A stretch of DNA of 64,000 nt from contig NZ_CP180212.1 in the NCBI RefSeq assembly GCF_047553015.1, positions 1,736,001 to 1,800,000 on the forward strand. The letters run 5' to 3'. The DNA is from Carnobacterium_A sp047553015. Its GTDB lineage: Bacteria > Bacillota > Bacilli > Lactobacillales > Carnobacteriaceae. Below the pieces are notes generated by a model. That model had not been told where the DNA came from, made no database searches, and saw only the letters and a list, made by a program, of their open reading frames with translations. Position numbers and translations under genes: made by a program. Shown one piece after another: positions 45,128-53,477 of the stretch. Position 1 is the first letter of the stretch. The number at the start of each line of letters is the position of its first letter.

Positions 45128-46531
45128 TCACGCTTCTAGTTCATCTTTCATTTTATCGCTGTAGCCAAAGAAATAAGTTAGTACAAACGCCACAGAAATC
45201 GCAATGATATTTGTTAATAAATACCAAATGATTTGACCATCTAGGTACAATAATGTCCCTGGAATAACCGTTACAGCCATACCTGATGCTTCTAATCCCA
45301 TGATATTTCCAAAGAATCCTCCAGCTGCTCCACCAACTAAGCCAAAAATAAATGGTTTGACGTATCTTAAGTTTACACCAAATACAGCAGGTTCAGTAAT
45401 GCCTAAAAAAGCAGATAAAGTAGATGGATAAGCTAATGCTTTCAACTTTTTAGATTTTGTTTTCATTGCTACAGCTAATGAAGCACCACCTTGTGCAGCG
45501 ATACTAGCTGTGATAATACCATTAAAAGGATTGACTCCAGTATTTGCTAACAATTGAATTTCTAAAAAATTAAATAGATGATGAATACCTGTTACAACAA
45601 CAAGTTGATTTAGTCCACCAATAATCAATCCGGCTAAGCCAAATGGTAAGCCTAATGTCCAAACAGTTGCATTTAATACGACTTCTTCTAAAGAATGAAA
45701 GACAGGTCCAATTAAAAATAGCGATAAAATACTCATAATAAGCAATGTCAAAAATGGTGTAAGCAATAAATCTAAATATTCTGGAACACGCTTGCGTATC
45801 CATCGCTCTAATTTAGCCCCTACAAAACCAGCAATAAAGGCTGGTAAAACTGTTCCTTGGTAACCAACTACAGGAATAAAGCCAAACATCGTAATAGGAT
45901 CAGCAGTGCCTCCAGCAACAGCATAAGCATTAGGAAGAGCCGGATTGACTAACATCAAACCTAGCACAATCCCAATAACAGGCGATCCACCAAATACTTT
46001 GAATGAAGACCATGCGATTAAAGCTGGTAAAAAAGCAAAAGCTGTATCAGTCAATACTTGTGTATACAATAAAAAGTTCGCACTAATATCTGCTGGCACT
46101 AAACCAAAAACTGCCAACACTTGCTCTTGTGTCAATAAACCACGCAAACCCATAAATAATCCGGTTGCAACTAATACTGGGATAATAGGAACAAACACAT
46201 CTCCAAAGGTACGAATTATGCGTTGAAAAACATTTCCCTGTTTCTTAAATTCTTGTTTCATTTCACTTTTTGAACTTTCAGTCACACCTAGTGCAGCTAC
46301 TTCTTCATAAATTTTGTTGACGGTACCGGTTCCGAAAATGATTTGAAATTGTCCTGAATTATAGAAGGCTCCCTTTACTTTATCAATATTTTCTATTGCT
46401 TCTTTATCAATACTTTCTTCTTTATTTACCATAATTCTCAAACGTGTCGCACAATGAGTGACCGATTGAATGTTTTCTTTCCCACCTACTGCCTCAATGA
46501 CTTCTTTAGCAATTCTTTGATTCTCCGTCAT
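45128..46531 (-). CDS. scrA: Sucrose PTS permease, EIIBC component ScrA
   Basis: 467 residues. The EIIB domain comes first, with the phosphocysteine in SVTHCATRLRIMVN (Cys about 26), then a glucose-superfamily EIIC domain (about 105-460) with GITEPAVFGVNLRYVKPF. No EIIA domain is fused; the EIIA of a glucose-type system must serve in trans, as known for Bacillus SacP. The next gene is scrB. The promoter carries two operators typical of LacI-type ScrR. Trehalose-type EIIBC is the main alternative, but the context favours sucrose. Confidence 0.9.
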   Translation of the reverse strand: MTENQRIAKEVIEAVGGKENIQSVTHCATRLRIMVNKEESIDKEAIENIDKVKGAFYNSGQFQIIFGTGTVNKIYEEVAALGVTESSKSEMKQEFKKQGNVFQRIIRTFGDVFVPIIPVLVATGLFMGLRGLLTQEQVLAVFGLVPADISANFLLYTQVLTDTAFAFLPALIAWSSFKVFGGSPVIGIVLGLMLVNPALPNAYAVAGGTADPITMFGFIPVVGYQGTVLPAFIAGFVGAKLERWIRKRVPEYLDLLLTPFLTLLIMSILSLFLIGPVFHSLEEVVLNATVWTLGLPFGLAGLIIGGLNQLVVVTGIHHLFNFLEIQLLANTGVNPFNGIITASIAAQGGASLAVAMKTKSKKLKALAYPSTLSAFLGITEPAVFGVNLRYVKPFIFGLVGGAAGGFFGNIMGLEASGMAVTVIPGTLLYLDGQIIWYLLTNIIAISVAFVLTYFFGYSDKMKDELEA

Positions 46532-46566
46532 AGTTATTTCCTCCTTTTAATGTTTCGTTGCTTTTT

Positions 46567-46612
46567 GGAACCGGTTCTTTTTTATTGTAACCGTTTTTAT
46601 TTGTTTTGTCTA
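46567..46612 (-). promoter_or_regulatory. scrA promoter with two LacI/ScrR-type operators
   Basis: The minus strand shows TAGACA (46612-46607), a 17-base spacer and TACAAT (46589-46584). One operator, AAACGGTTAC (46596-46587), overlaps the -10; a second, the perfect palindrome GAACCGGTTC (46577-46568), lies at the transcription start. Both contain the CGGTT core expected for sucrose LacI-family repressors. Confidence 0.72.
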
Positions 46613-46708
46613 GTCTAAAACAGATAAAAATAAAATACCTCAATTTTTTACTACCATTGCATCGTCAGACACAATCAGTAGAGAAATCGAGGATTTAGTA
46701 GAACTTAC

Positions 46709-47692
46709 TTAATTCAGTCTTTTAGTTGATTCATTTTCTATTAATTTATTTTTCAAGATTGTTTTTTTAGGAACAGGTAAACCTTCTAACAACAAAAGCA
46801 AGTTTTCAACCGCTATTTCGCCTAATTCTTGGTAAGCATATTTTACCGTCGTAATTGTTGGCGAAACAACGGTCGTAATTTGGTAGCCACCAAAACCAGA
46901 TACTGAAAATACGTTTGGAATACTTATTTTTAATTGATGTGCTGCTTTTAATACAGCTAAAGCAATATTGTCTGTCGCACAAATGATGTAAGAAGCTGTT
47001 ACGTCTGGTAACAAATGGATAATCTGTTGATACGCTTCTTCAAAAGTAAAACTTGTCTCAATTAGTTCAATAGTCGTCTCTTTGCTTTCACTTAATGCGT
47101 CTAATACTCCTTTTTTACGCATTTGCCCTACTGCTACATCTGCTTTTAAGACCGTTAAATAAAGAAAGTTTTTATGCCCTAGATCTGTCGCATATTTTCC
47201 TATTTTAAATCCTGCATCGTATTCATCGTGAACAATGGAGTAAAGACCGTCAGCTTGTTGACCTAATAAAATAACTGGGATTGCTACGTCAGCAATTGCT
47301 TTTTTATGGGCTTCAGTGATCACTGTTGCAAATAAAAGAATACCAGCAACTTTTTGACTTGCTAATGAATAGATACTTTCTATTTCTCTTTTGGCATCTT
47401 GATTTGTATTGGTAATAAGCAATTGAAAATTCTTCTCTCTCAACCCTTTATCAATAGAAATTAAAGCTTCATTTGCAGAATAAGAATCTAATCGTGGAAT
47501 AATCGTTCCAATAATCGTTGTTTTCTTTGCTTTAAGACTCTGTGCAAAAGTATTGGGTCTATAACCTGTTTCCGCTACAAGGGTATCTAATTTATCTTTT
47601 GTTTTTTGGCTTACGGATCCACCATTTAGATATCTGGATACAGTACTTTTAGCCACTCCTGCTTGCTGAGCAATATCGTTAATGGTTACCAT
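46709..47692 (-). CDS. scrR: LacI-family transcriptional regulator, probable sucrose repressor ScrR
   Basis: 327 residues. The helix-turn-helix VTINDIAQQAGVAKSTVSRYLNGG is at residues 2-25, followed by the hinge and a periplasmic-binding-like sugar domain (IIGTIIPRLDSYSANEALISI onward). It lies 177 bases upstream of scrA on the same strand and the scrA promoter has matching operators. Its ATG is four bases beyond the stop of the acyl-ACP thioesterase gene, so the two are cotranscribed, an unusual partnership. Confidence 0.87.
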   Translation of the reverse strand: MVTINDIAQQAGVAKSTVSRYLNGGSVSQKTKDKLDTLVAETGYRPNTFAQSLKAKKTTIIGTIIPRLDSYSANEALISIDKGLREKNFQLLITNTNQDAKREIESIYSLASQKVAGILLFATVITEAHKKAIADVAIPVILLGQQADGLYSIVHDEYDAGFKIGKYATDLGHKNFLYLTVLKADVAVGQMRKKGVLDALSESKETTIELIETSFTFEEAYQQIIHLLPDVTASYIICATDNIALAVLKAAHQLKISIPNVFSVSGFGGYQITTVVSPTITTVKYAYQELGEIAVENLLLLLEGLPVPKKTILKNKLIENESTKRLN

Positions 47693-47696
47693 CTTT

Positions 47697-48464
47697 TCAC
47701 CTATTGGATTCCTTTTCGATTTTTTCCCACGTCATACTTGCTTCGCTATTTACAACATCTCCAGTCATAATGCGATGAGCAGAAATGAATTGACCCGTTT
47801 CATTTTCTAAGAGACTCATCTGACTTTTTATCTGATGCCCATAATAAACTTCTTTTTCAAATTTAATGGTGAGATGGGTTAATTTATGTGTTGTTAAAAA
47901 TTCATAATCCAATGTATCTATCGACCAATCTAAGTATTTCGAGTTGTTTACATGCAGATTTGTATCAATATCTAAGTAACGAACACGGTACTCACTTTCT
48001 GTCGATTGCTCTTCCTTTACTTTTTCTGGTTTAGGTGTCCGTATCAGTCTTTTTGAAAACGGCGCTTTAAAAGGCGCAACAACTTCGTCTTGAATACGAA
48101 CCATTTTTCTTTTTTCGATATCTAATAACGCAAACGTACTTTTAGCTGTTACACATAATTGTCCTGTTTCATCGTATACGTTGAATTCACGGTAACAAAA
48201 TAACTTATTATAAGATAAAGCTTGTGTGGTGATTGTTATTTTTTGATGAGCAGTTGGAATCTGCTTAATATCAACCGTATATTGCAAGACAATCCAAGCT
48301 AATCCTTTTTCAGCTAGCGCTTCATCCCCAACACCTAACTCATGACTCTGTTCACCTGATGCTTGCATCATAATATTGACCAACATGGAAATAGTCAATT
48401 GTTGACTAGCATCACACTCGTAATAATTGATTTGATGTTCACTTTCAAAAATCTTGGCTTCCAT
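47697..48464 (-). CDS. Acyl-ACP thioesterase (FAT family)
   Basis: 255 residues with two hotdog domains. It starts IFESEHQINYYECDASQQLTISMLVNIMMQASGEQS, the signature of bacterial FatA-like thioesterases; the second domain begins EYRVRYLDIDTNLHVNNSKYLDW with the catalytic Asn-His region (HVNNSKY). These enzymes release fatty acids from ACP and set chain length or supply free fatty acids. Located upstream of scrR in the same transcript; another thioesterase lies 1.2 kb away on the other strand. Confidence 0.9.
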   Translation of the reverse strand: MEAKIFESEHQINYYECDASQQLTISMLVNIMMQASGEQSHELGVGDEALAEKGLAWIVLQYTVDIKQIPTAHQKITITTQALSYNKLFCYREFNVYDETGQLCVTAKSTFALLDIEKRKMVRIQDEVVAPFKAPFSKRLIRTPKPEKVKEEQSTESEYRVRYLDIDTNLHVNNSKYLDWSIDTLDYEFLTTHKLTHLTIKFEKEVYYGHQIKSQMSLLENETGQFISAHRIMTGDVVNSEASMTWEKIEKESNR

Positions 48465-48567
48465 TTTTCATCCTCTTTTCATTTCTTTCATCCTCATTTA
48501 AGTCCATCATACACCTTTTTTAGCCACTAGCAAAACAATGAAGCTAAGAAAAGTATCGCCGATTTAT

Positions 48568-48606
48568 AAAAAAGTACACGACAAGTCTTTTGGCTGGTCG
48601 TTCACT
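48568..48606 (-). terminator. Terminator-like hairpin upstream of the acyl-ACP thioesterase gene
   Basis: AGTGAACGAC pairs with GTCGTGTACT (two mismatches) followed by TTTTTT on the minus strand, about 100 bases ahead of the thioesterase start. With no gene upstream on this strand, it could end a short RNA or act as an attenuator. Confidence 0.45.
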
Positions 48607-48980
48607 CTTTTCCTTCATTTTTACTCTCTTATTTTTATGCATTTTACAGCAATTATAGTACGGTCCCTTTTGAACCATCACCCAATTCCATTATAGCTGC
48701 TTGATTCTCAAATATCAGTCCTGTCTACTAAGATTTTCTTCCTCGTTTACTTTGTAAAATCGACTAATTAGATCCTTACTCGTTGATTTATCTACTCCAG
48801 TTAGACCAACTCTTTCGCTCTTTAAAAAGGAGCCTATTTATTCATTAACTATGCATATATGACAAATTTTCACTAGTTTTATTAATAAATAAGGGCCTTA
48901 TATTAAAGAAGCCTAGTAAAAAACTATGGATAGTGTATACTTAAAAAGACTGTATCGTTTCTAACAGACAACAGACTATT

Positions 48981-49009
48981 TTGATTTCGCTATTATTTTA
49001 CAGTATAAA
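48981..49009 (+). promoter_or_regulatory. Promoter of the papain-like-fold gene
   Basis: TTGATT (48981-48986), a 17-base spacer and TATAAA (49004-49009). Confidence 0.55.
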
Positions 49010-49056
49010 GATAAAGACAAAATGACCTGACTAATTTATAAAAAGAAGGTAATTCT

Positions 49057-49614
49057 ATGAAAATATATCTCGTTTTAACCGATACAAATACGATTCTTTC
49101 CAAAACTATTAAATTTTATACTAAAGCGGAATATAACCATGCTTCACTTGCTTTAGATTCTTCTTTAACAGATATGTACAGCTTTGGTAGAAAAAGACCA
49201 AATAATCCTTTTATTGCAGGATTTATTCAAGAAGATTTAACTAGAGAGTATTTTATACGCGCGCAATGCAAGATTCTTTCTTGTGATGTCACACCAGATC
49301 AATATACTTTGTTGACAAATTTAATTGGCTATTATGAACAAACAAAGAATTTGTACCACTATAATTTAATGGGACTAGTAACCCTGGCTTTAAATATTGA
49401 CTTTGTAAGAGACGATGTCTTTTTCTGTTCTCAATTTGTTGCTACCTTGCTATCAGATAGTAAGATTTATGATTTTCAAAAAGAAATGCATTTTATTACA
49501 CCACAAGATTTAGAAGTATTGCCTATTTTTGAATCTATCTATACGGGTTCACTTTACGGTTATCTCGCAACGACTCAAAGTCAGCCATTAAAACCAAGTT
49601 TGTTGGCCCTTTAA
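49057..49614 (+). CDS. Permuted NlpC/P60 (YiiX-like) papain-fold protein
   Basis: 185 residues, no signal peptide. The order of likely catalytic residues is permuted: a histidine comes first (FYTKAEYNHASLALD, about residue 28) and a cysteine later (VFFCSQFVATLL, about 127), the pattern of the YiiX/LRAT-like branch of NlpC/P60 proteins, which includes lipid-acting acyltransferases and amidases. The N-terminal IYLVLTDTNTILSKTIKFYT fits too. It lies 43 bases before a hotdog thioesterase gene on the same strand. Substrate unknown; a lipid or thioester role is only inference. Confidence 0.72.
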   Translation: MKIYLVLTDTNTILSKTIKFYTKAEYNHASLALDSSLTDMYSFGRKRPNNPFIAGFIQEDLTREYFIRAQCKILSCDVTPDQYTLLTNLIGYYEQTKNLYHYNLMGLVTLALNIDFVRDDVFFCSQFVATLLSDSKIYDFQKEMHFITPQDLEVLPIFESIYTGSLYGYLATTQSQPLKPSLLAL

Positions 49615-49657
49615 AAAGTCAACTTTTGCTTATTTTTTTAACGTGAGGAGTTTTTTT

Positions 49658-50098
49658 ATGGATAGTGAATTAACACACTACGAACACAAAGCTCAATACT
49701 ATGAGACCGATCAAATGGGAATTATTCATCATTCTAATTACATTCGCTGGTTTGAAGAAGCCCGAACAAATTTATTAGATTCTATCGGATTTGGCTATGA
49801 TCAAATGGAAAAATCAGGAATTATCATTCCTGTGTTAGCTATTCAGTGCGATTATAAATCAATGGTCTATTACAATCAAACCGTCTACATCATCCCTACG
49901 GTTGACTTTTTTAATGGAATTAAGCTAACCATATCCTATCAAGTCATCGACAAACTATCCGGTCAATTAAGAGCTACCGGAATAAGTAACCATTGCTTTT
50001 TAAATACTCAACACCGTCCAGTTTCTTTGAAAAAAGTAAATAAACCTATTTATGATTTATTTGAAAATCTTTTAGAAAAAGACGGCGGTACTCATTAA
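49658..50098 (+). CDS. Acyl-CoA thioesterase, hotdog fold (YbgC/FadM type)
   Basis: 146 residues. The motif YYETDQMGIIHHSNYIRWFEEAR, cited here in pieces (TDQMGIIHHSNY and FEEAR), carries the catalytic Asp of 4-hydroxybenzoyl-CoA thioesterase-like enzymes. The ATG at 49658 is preceded by GAGGAG nine bases upstream; a GTG five codons earlier overlaps this site. It hydrolyses acyl-CoA or acyl-ACP thioesters. Probable operon with the papain-like gene. A strong terminator follows. Confidence 0.87.
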   Translation: MDSELTHYEHKAQYYETDQMGIIHHSNYIRWFEEARTNLLDSIGFGYDQMEKSGIIIPVLAIQCDYKSMVYYNQTVYIIPTVDFFNGIKLTISYQVIDKLSGQLRATGISNHCFLNTQHRPVSLKKVNKPIYDLFENLLEKDGGTH

Positions 50099-50130
50099 AA
50101 AAAGATTGCTTATTCTTATTTAGACAAATT

Positions 50131-50183
50131 AAAAAAGTAAGCCTCCATTTTAGTACACACTAAAATGGAGGCTTACTTTTTTT
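50131..50183. terminator. Bidirectional terminator between the thioesterase and ABC genes
   Basis: AAAAAGTAAGCCTCCATTTTAGT pairs with its complement across a CAC-containing loop, in a 22-bp stem, with A and T tails on both sides. Confidence 0.88.
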
Positions 50184-50197
50184 ATTCCGCTAGTTAT

Positions 50198-50875
50198 TTA
50201 CTCTTCTAGCGAGAGTACACCGTCTTCAATTCGATAAATATGATCACAATATTTCAACATACGCTCGTCGTGAGTAACCATAATTGCTGCTTTGCCTCTA
50301 GATTTCACTTCTTTAGCAATGAGCTGGACGACTTCATTTGCTCTTTTTGTATCTAAATTAGCCGTTGGTTCATCTGCTAAAATCAAGTCCGGATCATTCA
50401 TAAACGAGCGCGCTATAGCAACTCGTTGACGTTCTCCACCAGATAACTCATTTGGATATTTTTTTATCTTACTAGTCATCCCTAAATCTGCCAATAAATG
50501 AAGCGCATATTCTTTTGCCTGTGCAGTAACTTTGCCACCCATTCTTTTGACAATTAATAATTGATCTAAGACAGTTAAATAAGGAATCAAATTCGATGTT
50601 TGTAAGATAAATCCTATTTGTTCTAATCGAACCTTGGATAGTTCTTTTTCTTTCAATGTAGAAATCGCTACGTCGTTGATTGACACTTCACCTTTTGATG
50701 GTTGAAGCAACGCTCCTGAAACAGATAAAAACGTGCTTTTGCCTGAGCCTGAAGGTCCAATAATGGCTATAAATTCGCCTGGCTCGACGGCTAATGTGAC
50801 ATCATTTAAAGCAATTGTTTCAAACTCGCCTTCTTGATAAACTTTTGAAACATTCTTTAATTGCAATCCTGCCAT
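50198..50875 (-). CDS. ABC transporter ATP-binding protein (LolD/MacB/FtsE-like)
   Basis: 225 residues. Walker A GPSGSGKSTFLSVSGALLQ, Q-loop ILQTSNLIPYLTV, signature ELSGGERQRVAIARSF, Walker B LILADEPTANLD, switch MVTHDERMLKYCD. This is the MacB/LolD class that drives mechanotransmission rather than transport across the bilayer. Its start codon touches the last base of the FtsX-like permease stop, so they form one complex. A TetR gene precedes the pair. Confidence 0.9.
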   Translation of the reverse strand: MAGLQLKNVSKVYQEGEFETIALNDVTLAVEPGEFIAIIGPSGSGKSTFLSVSGALLQPSKGEVSINDVAISTLKEKELSKVRLEQIGFILQTSNLIPYLTVLDQLLIVKRMGGKVTAQAKEYALHLLADLGMTSKIKKYPNELSGGERQRVAIARSFMNDPDLILADEPTANLDTKRANEVVQLIAKEVKSRGKAAIMVTHDERMLKYCDHIYRIEDGVLSLEE

Positions 50876-51999
50876 TATTCTTTCCCTCCTAATGCGGTCA
50901 ATGGATCAATTTTTGCTATTTTCAAAACCGAAAAGAATGAACTAATAACACTGATAGCTAATAACACTAAACTATATGAGATAACTAATGAAGGTATTAG
51001 ATTAAAAGGCATTGAGTCTGGTAAGACAGCTGCCGTTGCATACGTTAACAAAATTCCTATCAAAATACTTAAAACAGATAAAATAAAGACTTGTGAAACA
51101 ACCGATTTGATAATAAACCAATTACTGCCATCAATGGCTTTCATTACACCAAATTGTTGCGTTTTTTGACTAGTTAAAATATAAAAGAAAACCGCAATGA
51201 TAATCGCAGAGATAATAATTAAAAATCCTACCATCAGTGTAATTGTACCATTCTCCGCAGCATATCCTGGAACAGCGTTAATCGCTTCTTTCTTGGAACC
51301 GACTTGAACACCCTCAATAGATTGTTCTATCTCTATTGGTTCACTCTCTTTGCCTTGAAGTAAAATACTGTTAACTACGTCTTTTATTCCATTATCTGAA
51401 CCCGGTGCTGCATACTTGTATTCGCGTAATTTTTCTAGTGATGAAAATACAACCGGTTGATGACTCAATGATTGATTTTCAGTAAATCCGATAATTTCCA
51501 TTTCCTGTGTTGACCCATTAATGGTTAAATTATCTCCCAGCTTGAAACCTTCAAGTTCTAAAGAATGATCTACGATAACCCCTGCTGGATTGCTTGCTTG
51601 CAATGATTCCCCAGCTGTAACAATCGGTTCCATAAAAGACCCTGGACGAATCCCGACGATTAAAACATCGATTTTTGAAGCAGTGTCCTCATCGCTATTT
51701 TTTTGTCGAATAGATGCCGATGCCGTTCCAATTGGAGCAACAGCCGTTACTCCTTTTTCTTTCAATAAGTCATCTGCTAAAGATTCCGATAACATTGACT
51801 TAGAAAAAGAAAAGTCTGAGTTTTCTTCATATACTGCATATTCAATTGGTGCATATTTTAACGTTGCTGCCCCTAAATCAGACAGACCATTACCTAATCC
51901 GGCTAAAAAGAATACTAACCATGAAATCAAAACAATGATTAAGCTGATCATAATAAAACGACCTTTTGAATAAATTAATTCTTTTAGCGCTAAAAACAT
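50875..51999 (-). CDS. ABC transporter permease, FtsX/MacB-like
   Basis: 374 residues. One N-terminal helix (about 15-35), a large extracytoplasmic domain (about 40-240, with SLADDLLKEKGVTAVAPIGTAS and GDNLTINGSTQEMEIIGFTE), then three helices with the FtsX-type ending SVLKIAKIDPLTALGGKE. The family exports lipids, toxins or peptides or senses antimicrobial peptides. It has its own promoter just behind the TetR gene. Confidence 0.88.
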   Translation of the reverse strand: MFLALKELIYSKGRFIMISLIIVLISWLVFFLAGLGNGLSDLGAATLKYAPIEYAVYEENSDFSFSKSMLSESLADDLLKEKGVTAVAPIGTASASIRQKNSDEDTASKIDVLIVGIRPGSFMEPIVTAGESLQASNPAGVIVDHSLELEGFKLGDNLTINGSTQEMEIIGFTENQSLSHQPVVFSSLEKLREYKYAAPGSDNGIKDVVNSILLQGKESEPIEIEQSIEGVQVGSKKEAINAVPGYAAENGTITLMVGFLIIISAIIIAVFFYILTSQKTQQFGVMKAIDGSNWFIIKSVVSQVFILSVLSILIGILLTYATAAVLPDSMPFNLIPSLVISYSLVLLAISVISSFFSVLKIAKIDPLTALGGKE

Positions 52000-52045
52000 C
52001 TTTTGGGCCTCATTTCAAATAAACTAACTCGTGAGTTGTATGGTT

Positions 52046-52074
52046 AGTATACCTTAAAGTTACACTTGTGTCAC
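52046..52074 (-). promoter_or_regulatory. Promoter and candidate TetR operator of the ABC pair
   Basis: The minus strand shows GTGACA (52074-52069), a 17-base spacer and TATACT (52051-52046). Next to it are ACAC-AA-GTGT and AACTC-AC-GAGTT inverted repeats (plus-strand 52027-52038 for the second), suitable for a TetR dimer. Confidence 0.5.
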
Positions 52075-52646
52075 CTTTTTTCAAATATTCCCTGACAAAT
52101 AATTTCTTGTAAAAAATTAGCTCTTTCTTGTTGCGTAAGTCTTGATCGATTGGGAATAGTGACACTATGGAAAATAAGTTCAATTATTAAACCAGTTGGA
52201 ATGGCCTGTTTTATATACCCTTTATCTTGACCCGTTTGAATAAACTGTTGAATTTGTTCAAAAAAACGTTTATGCATTACCAACGATTGCTGTTTCTTCT
52301 CTTTTATTTTATCGCTATCTATTTTTCCATTAGTTGGAACCATAAAAGAAATCTGGTGAATATCACCGTATTCAAAAATCAGTGCAAATAATTGCTGAAA
52401 CTGAGAAGGATAATCTGAAATCCATTCTATTTGATCAAGATCTTCTACCATTTTTTCCATTTCAGAAACCATGTAATCATAAATTAATTCATCTTTATTT
52501 GTATAATACTTATAAATAGCTGCTCGAGAGACTTTCAATGAAGTTGCTAATAACCCAAATGAAAATTTATCATAACCTACGGATAGTAAAAGTTTATGAG
52601 TCTCCATGTACATATCCTCTGTTGAGAACTTTTTTTCTCTAGCCAT
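52071..52646 (-). CDS. TetR-family transcriptional regulator
   Basis: 191 residues. The helix-turn-helix is FSFGLLATSLKVSRAAIYKYYTNKDELIYDYMV at about residues 28-60 (quoted in essence: SRAAIYKYYTNKDEL). The C-terminal ligand domain is variable. It immediately precedes the FtsX-like permease and ATPase genes on the same strand and is probably their repressor. The inducing compound is unknown. Confidence 0.88.
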   Translation of the reverse strand: MAREKKFSTEDMYMETHKLLLSVGYDKFSFGLLATSLKVSRAAIYKYYTNKDELIYDYMVSEMEKMVEDLDQIEWISDYPSQFQQLFALIFEYGDIHQISFMVPTNGKIDSDKIKEKKQQSLVMHKRFFEQIQQFIQTGQDKGYIKQAIPTGLIIELIFHSVTIPNRSRLTQQERANFLQEIICQGIFEKR

Positions 52647-52748
52647 TTATCTTCACCCTTCTTCTTCTTTTGTCCTTAATAGTATACCACCCTTCAAGCC
52701 TATTGGACCAAATTTGGTGAGTAAGTTTTTTAGATCGTTTATTTTTTT

Positions 52749-52786
52749 CAAAAAAAAGGAAGCACCAAAAAATCTGGTGTTTCCTT
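52749..52786 (-). terminator. Terminator of dps
   Basis: AAGGAAACACCA pairs with TGGTGCTTCCTT (one mismatch), followed by TTTTTT on the minus strand. Confidence 0.78.
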
Positions 52787-52801
52787 ATAACTAGTGATTC
52801 C

Positions 52802-53275
52802 TTATTCGCCATCTAATGGATTATTTCCAAGGAAAGCTTGGAACATCCAGATGTGCTTTTCTATTTCAGTCTTGTAGCCAATTAATATATCTTGTGTTAC
52901 ATCATCTTCTGATTGACCAGTTAGTGTAATTGCTTTTGATAATTCATCTCTCATTATACGGAAATCAGCTACTACTGAACTTACCATATCTGTATCTGTT
53001 ATTTTTTCTGTATAGGGTTTTTCTTTAATAACAGAATGATCTAAAAATTCTTGTAACGTTGAATAAGGTTTGCCACCTAATGCTAGTAAACGTTCAGCTA
53101 ACTCATCAAAATGCTCTGTTGCTTCGTTGTATAGCTCCTCAAATTTTTCATGTAGTGTAAAGAAGTGAGTTCCTTGTACGTAAAAATGATGCTGATATAA
53201 TTTACTAGTAAACACTCTATGAGTTGCCACCAAGTTATTCAGTGCCGTTTGTACTTCGGTATTCGTTTGTGCCAT
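52802..53275 (-). CDS. dps: Dps-like ferritin, DNA protection during starvation
   Basis: 157 residues. The intersubunit ferroxidase ligands are visible in HHFYVQG and FTLHEKFEELYNEATEHFDELAERLLALGG. Dps dodecamers oxidise Fe2+ with H2O2 and store iron, limiting Fenton damage. AGGAGG precedes the ATG. A near-perfect PerR box overlaps the -10 of a TTTACA-17-TATTAT promoter upstream, so peroxide induction is likely. It is divergent from a YflT-type stress protein gene. Confidence 0.93.
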   Translation of the reverse strand: MAQTNTEVQTALNNLVATHRVFTSKLYQHHFYVQGTHFFTLHEKFEELYNEATEHFDELAERLLALGGKPYSTLQEFLDHSVIKEKPYTEKITDTDMVSSVVADFRIMRDELSKAITLTGQSEDDVTQDILIGYKTEIEKHIWMFQAFLGNNPLDGE

Positions 53276-53316
53276 CGTCCTTTTCCTCCTACAATCGTAT
53301 TAAAGTGTTTATCACT

Positions 53317-53331
53317 TTATAATAAGTATAA
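53317..53331. promoter_or_regulatory. PerR box in the dps promoter
   Basis: The minus strand reads TTATACTTATTATAA, matching TTATAATNATTATAA at 14 of 15 positions. It overlaps the -10 of dps. Confidence 0.72.
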
Positions 53332-53477
53332 ATAAAATAAATGTAAATGTCCAATTATCTGTTTCTCTTATTTATGTGTTAACCAGTCTCTTTTATACAC
53401 AAGGCTTTTAATTTGGAAACCCTTTCTTTATTTGTTAAGTTAGTAGTAGAAATAATATTAAACGAGGAGGAATTGTA

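Larger units (their letters stand above)
48465..49056. other. 592-bp intergenic region with hairpins, no supported gene
   Basis: Both flanking genes point outward. On the minus strand a GGTTC-AAAAG-GGACC hairpin near 48674-48688 lies within a wider imperfect pairing (AGCAGC...GCTGT), and a terminator-like hairpin follows at 48568-48606. A plus-strand promoter is at 48981-49009. A 24-codon minus-strand frame near 48540-48630 is too short to support alone. Confidence 0.5.

Noticed and set aside
48540..48630. A 24-codon minus-strand frame with a weak ribosome site
   Set aside because: It passes through the terminator-like hairpin and has no protein-like features; recorded only as part of the intergenic region.
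48640..48700. Possible T-box antiterminator (GGGTGATGG on the minus strand)
   Set aside because: It lacks the conserved AGGGTGGNACCGCG sequence and a recognisable specifier stem; FAT is not an expected T-box target.
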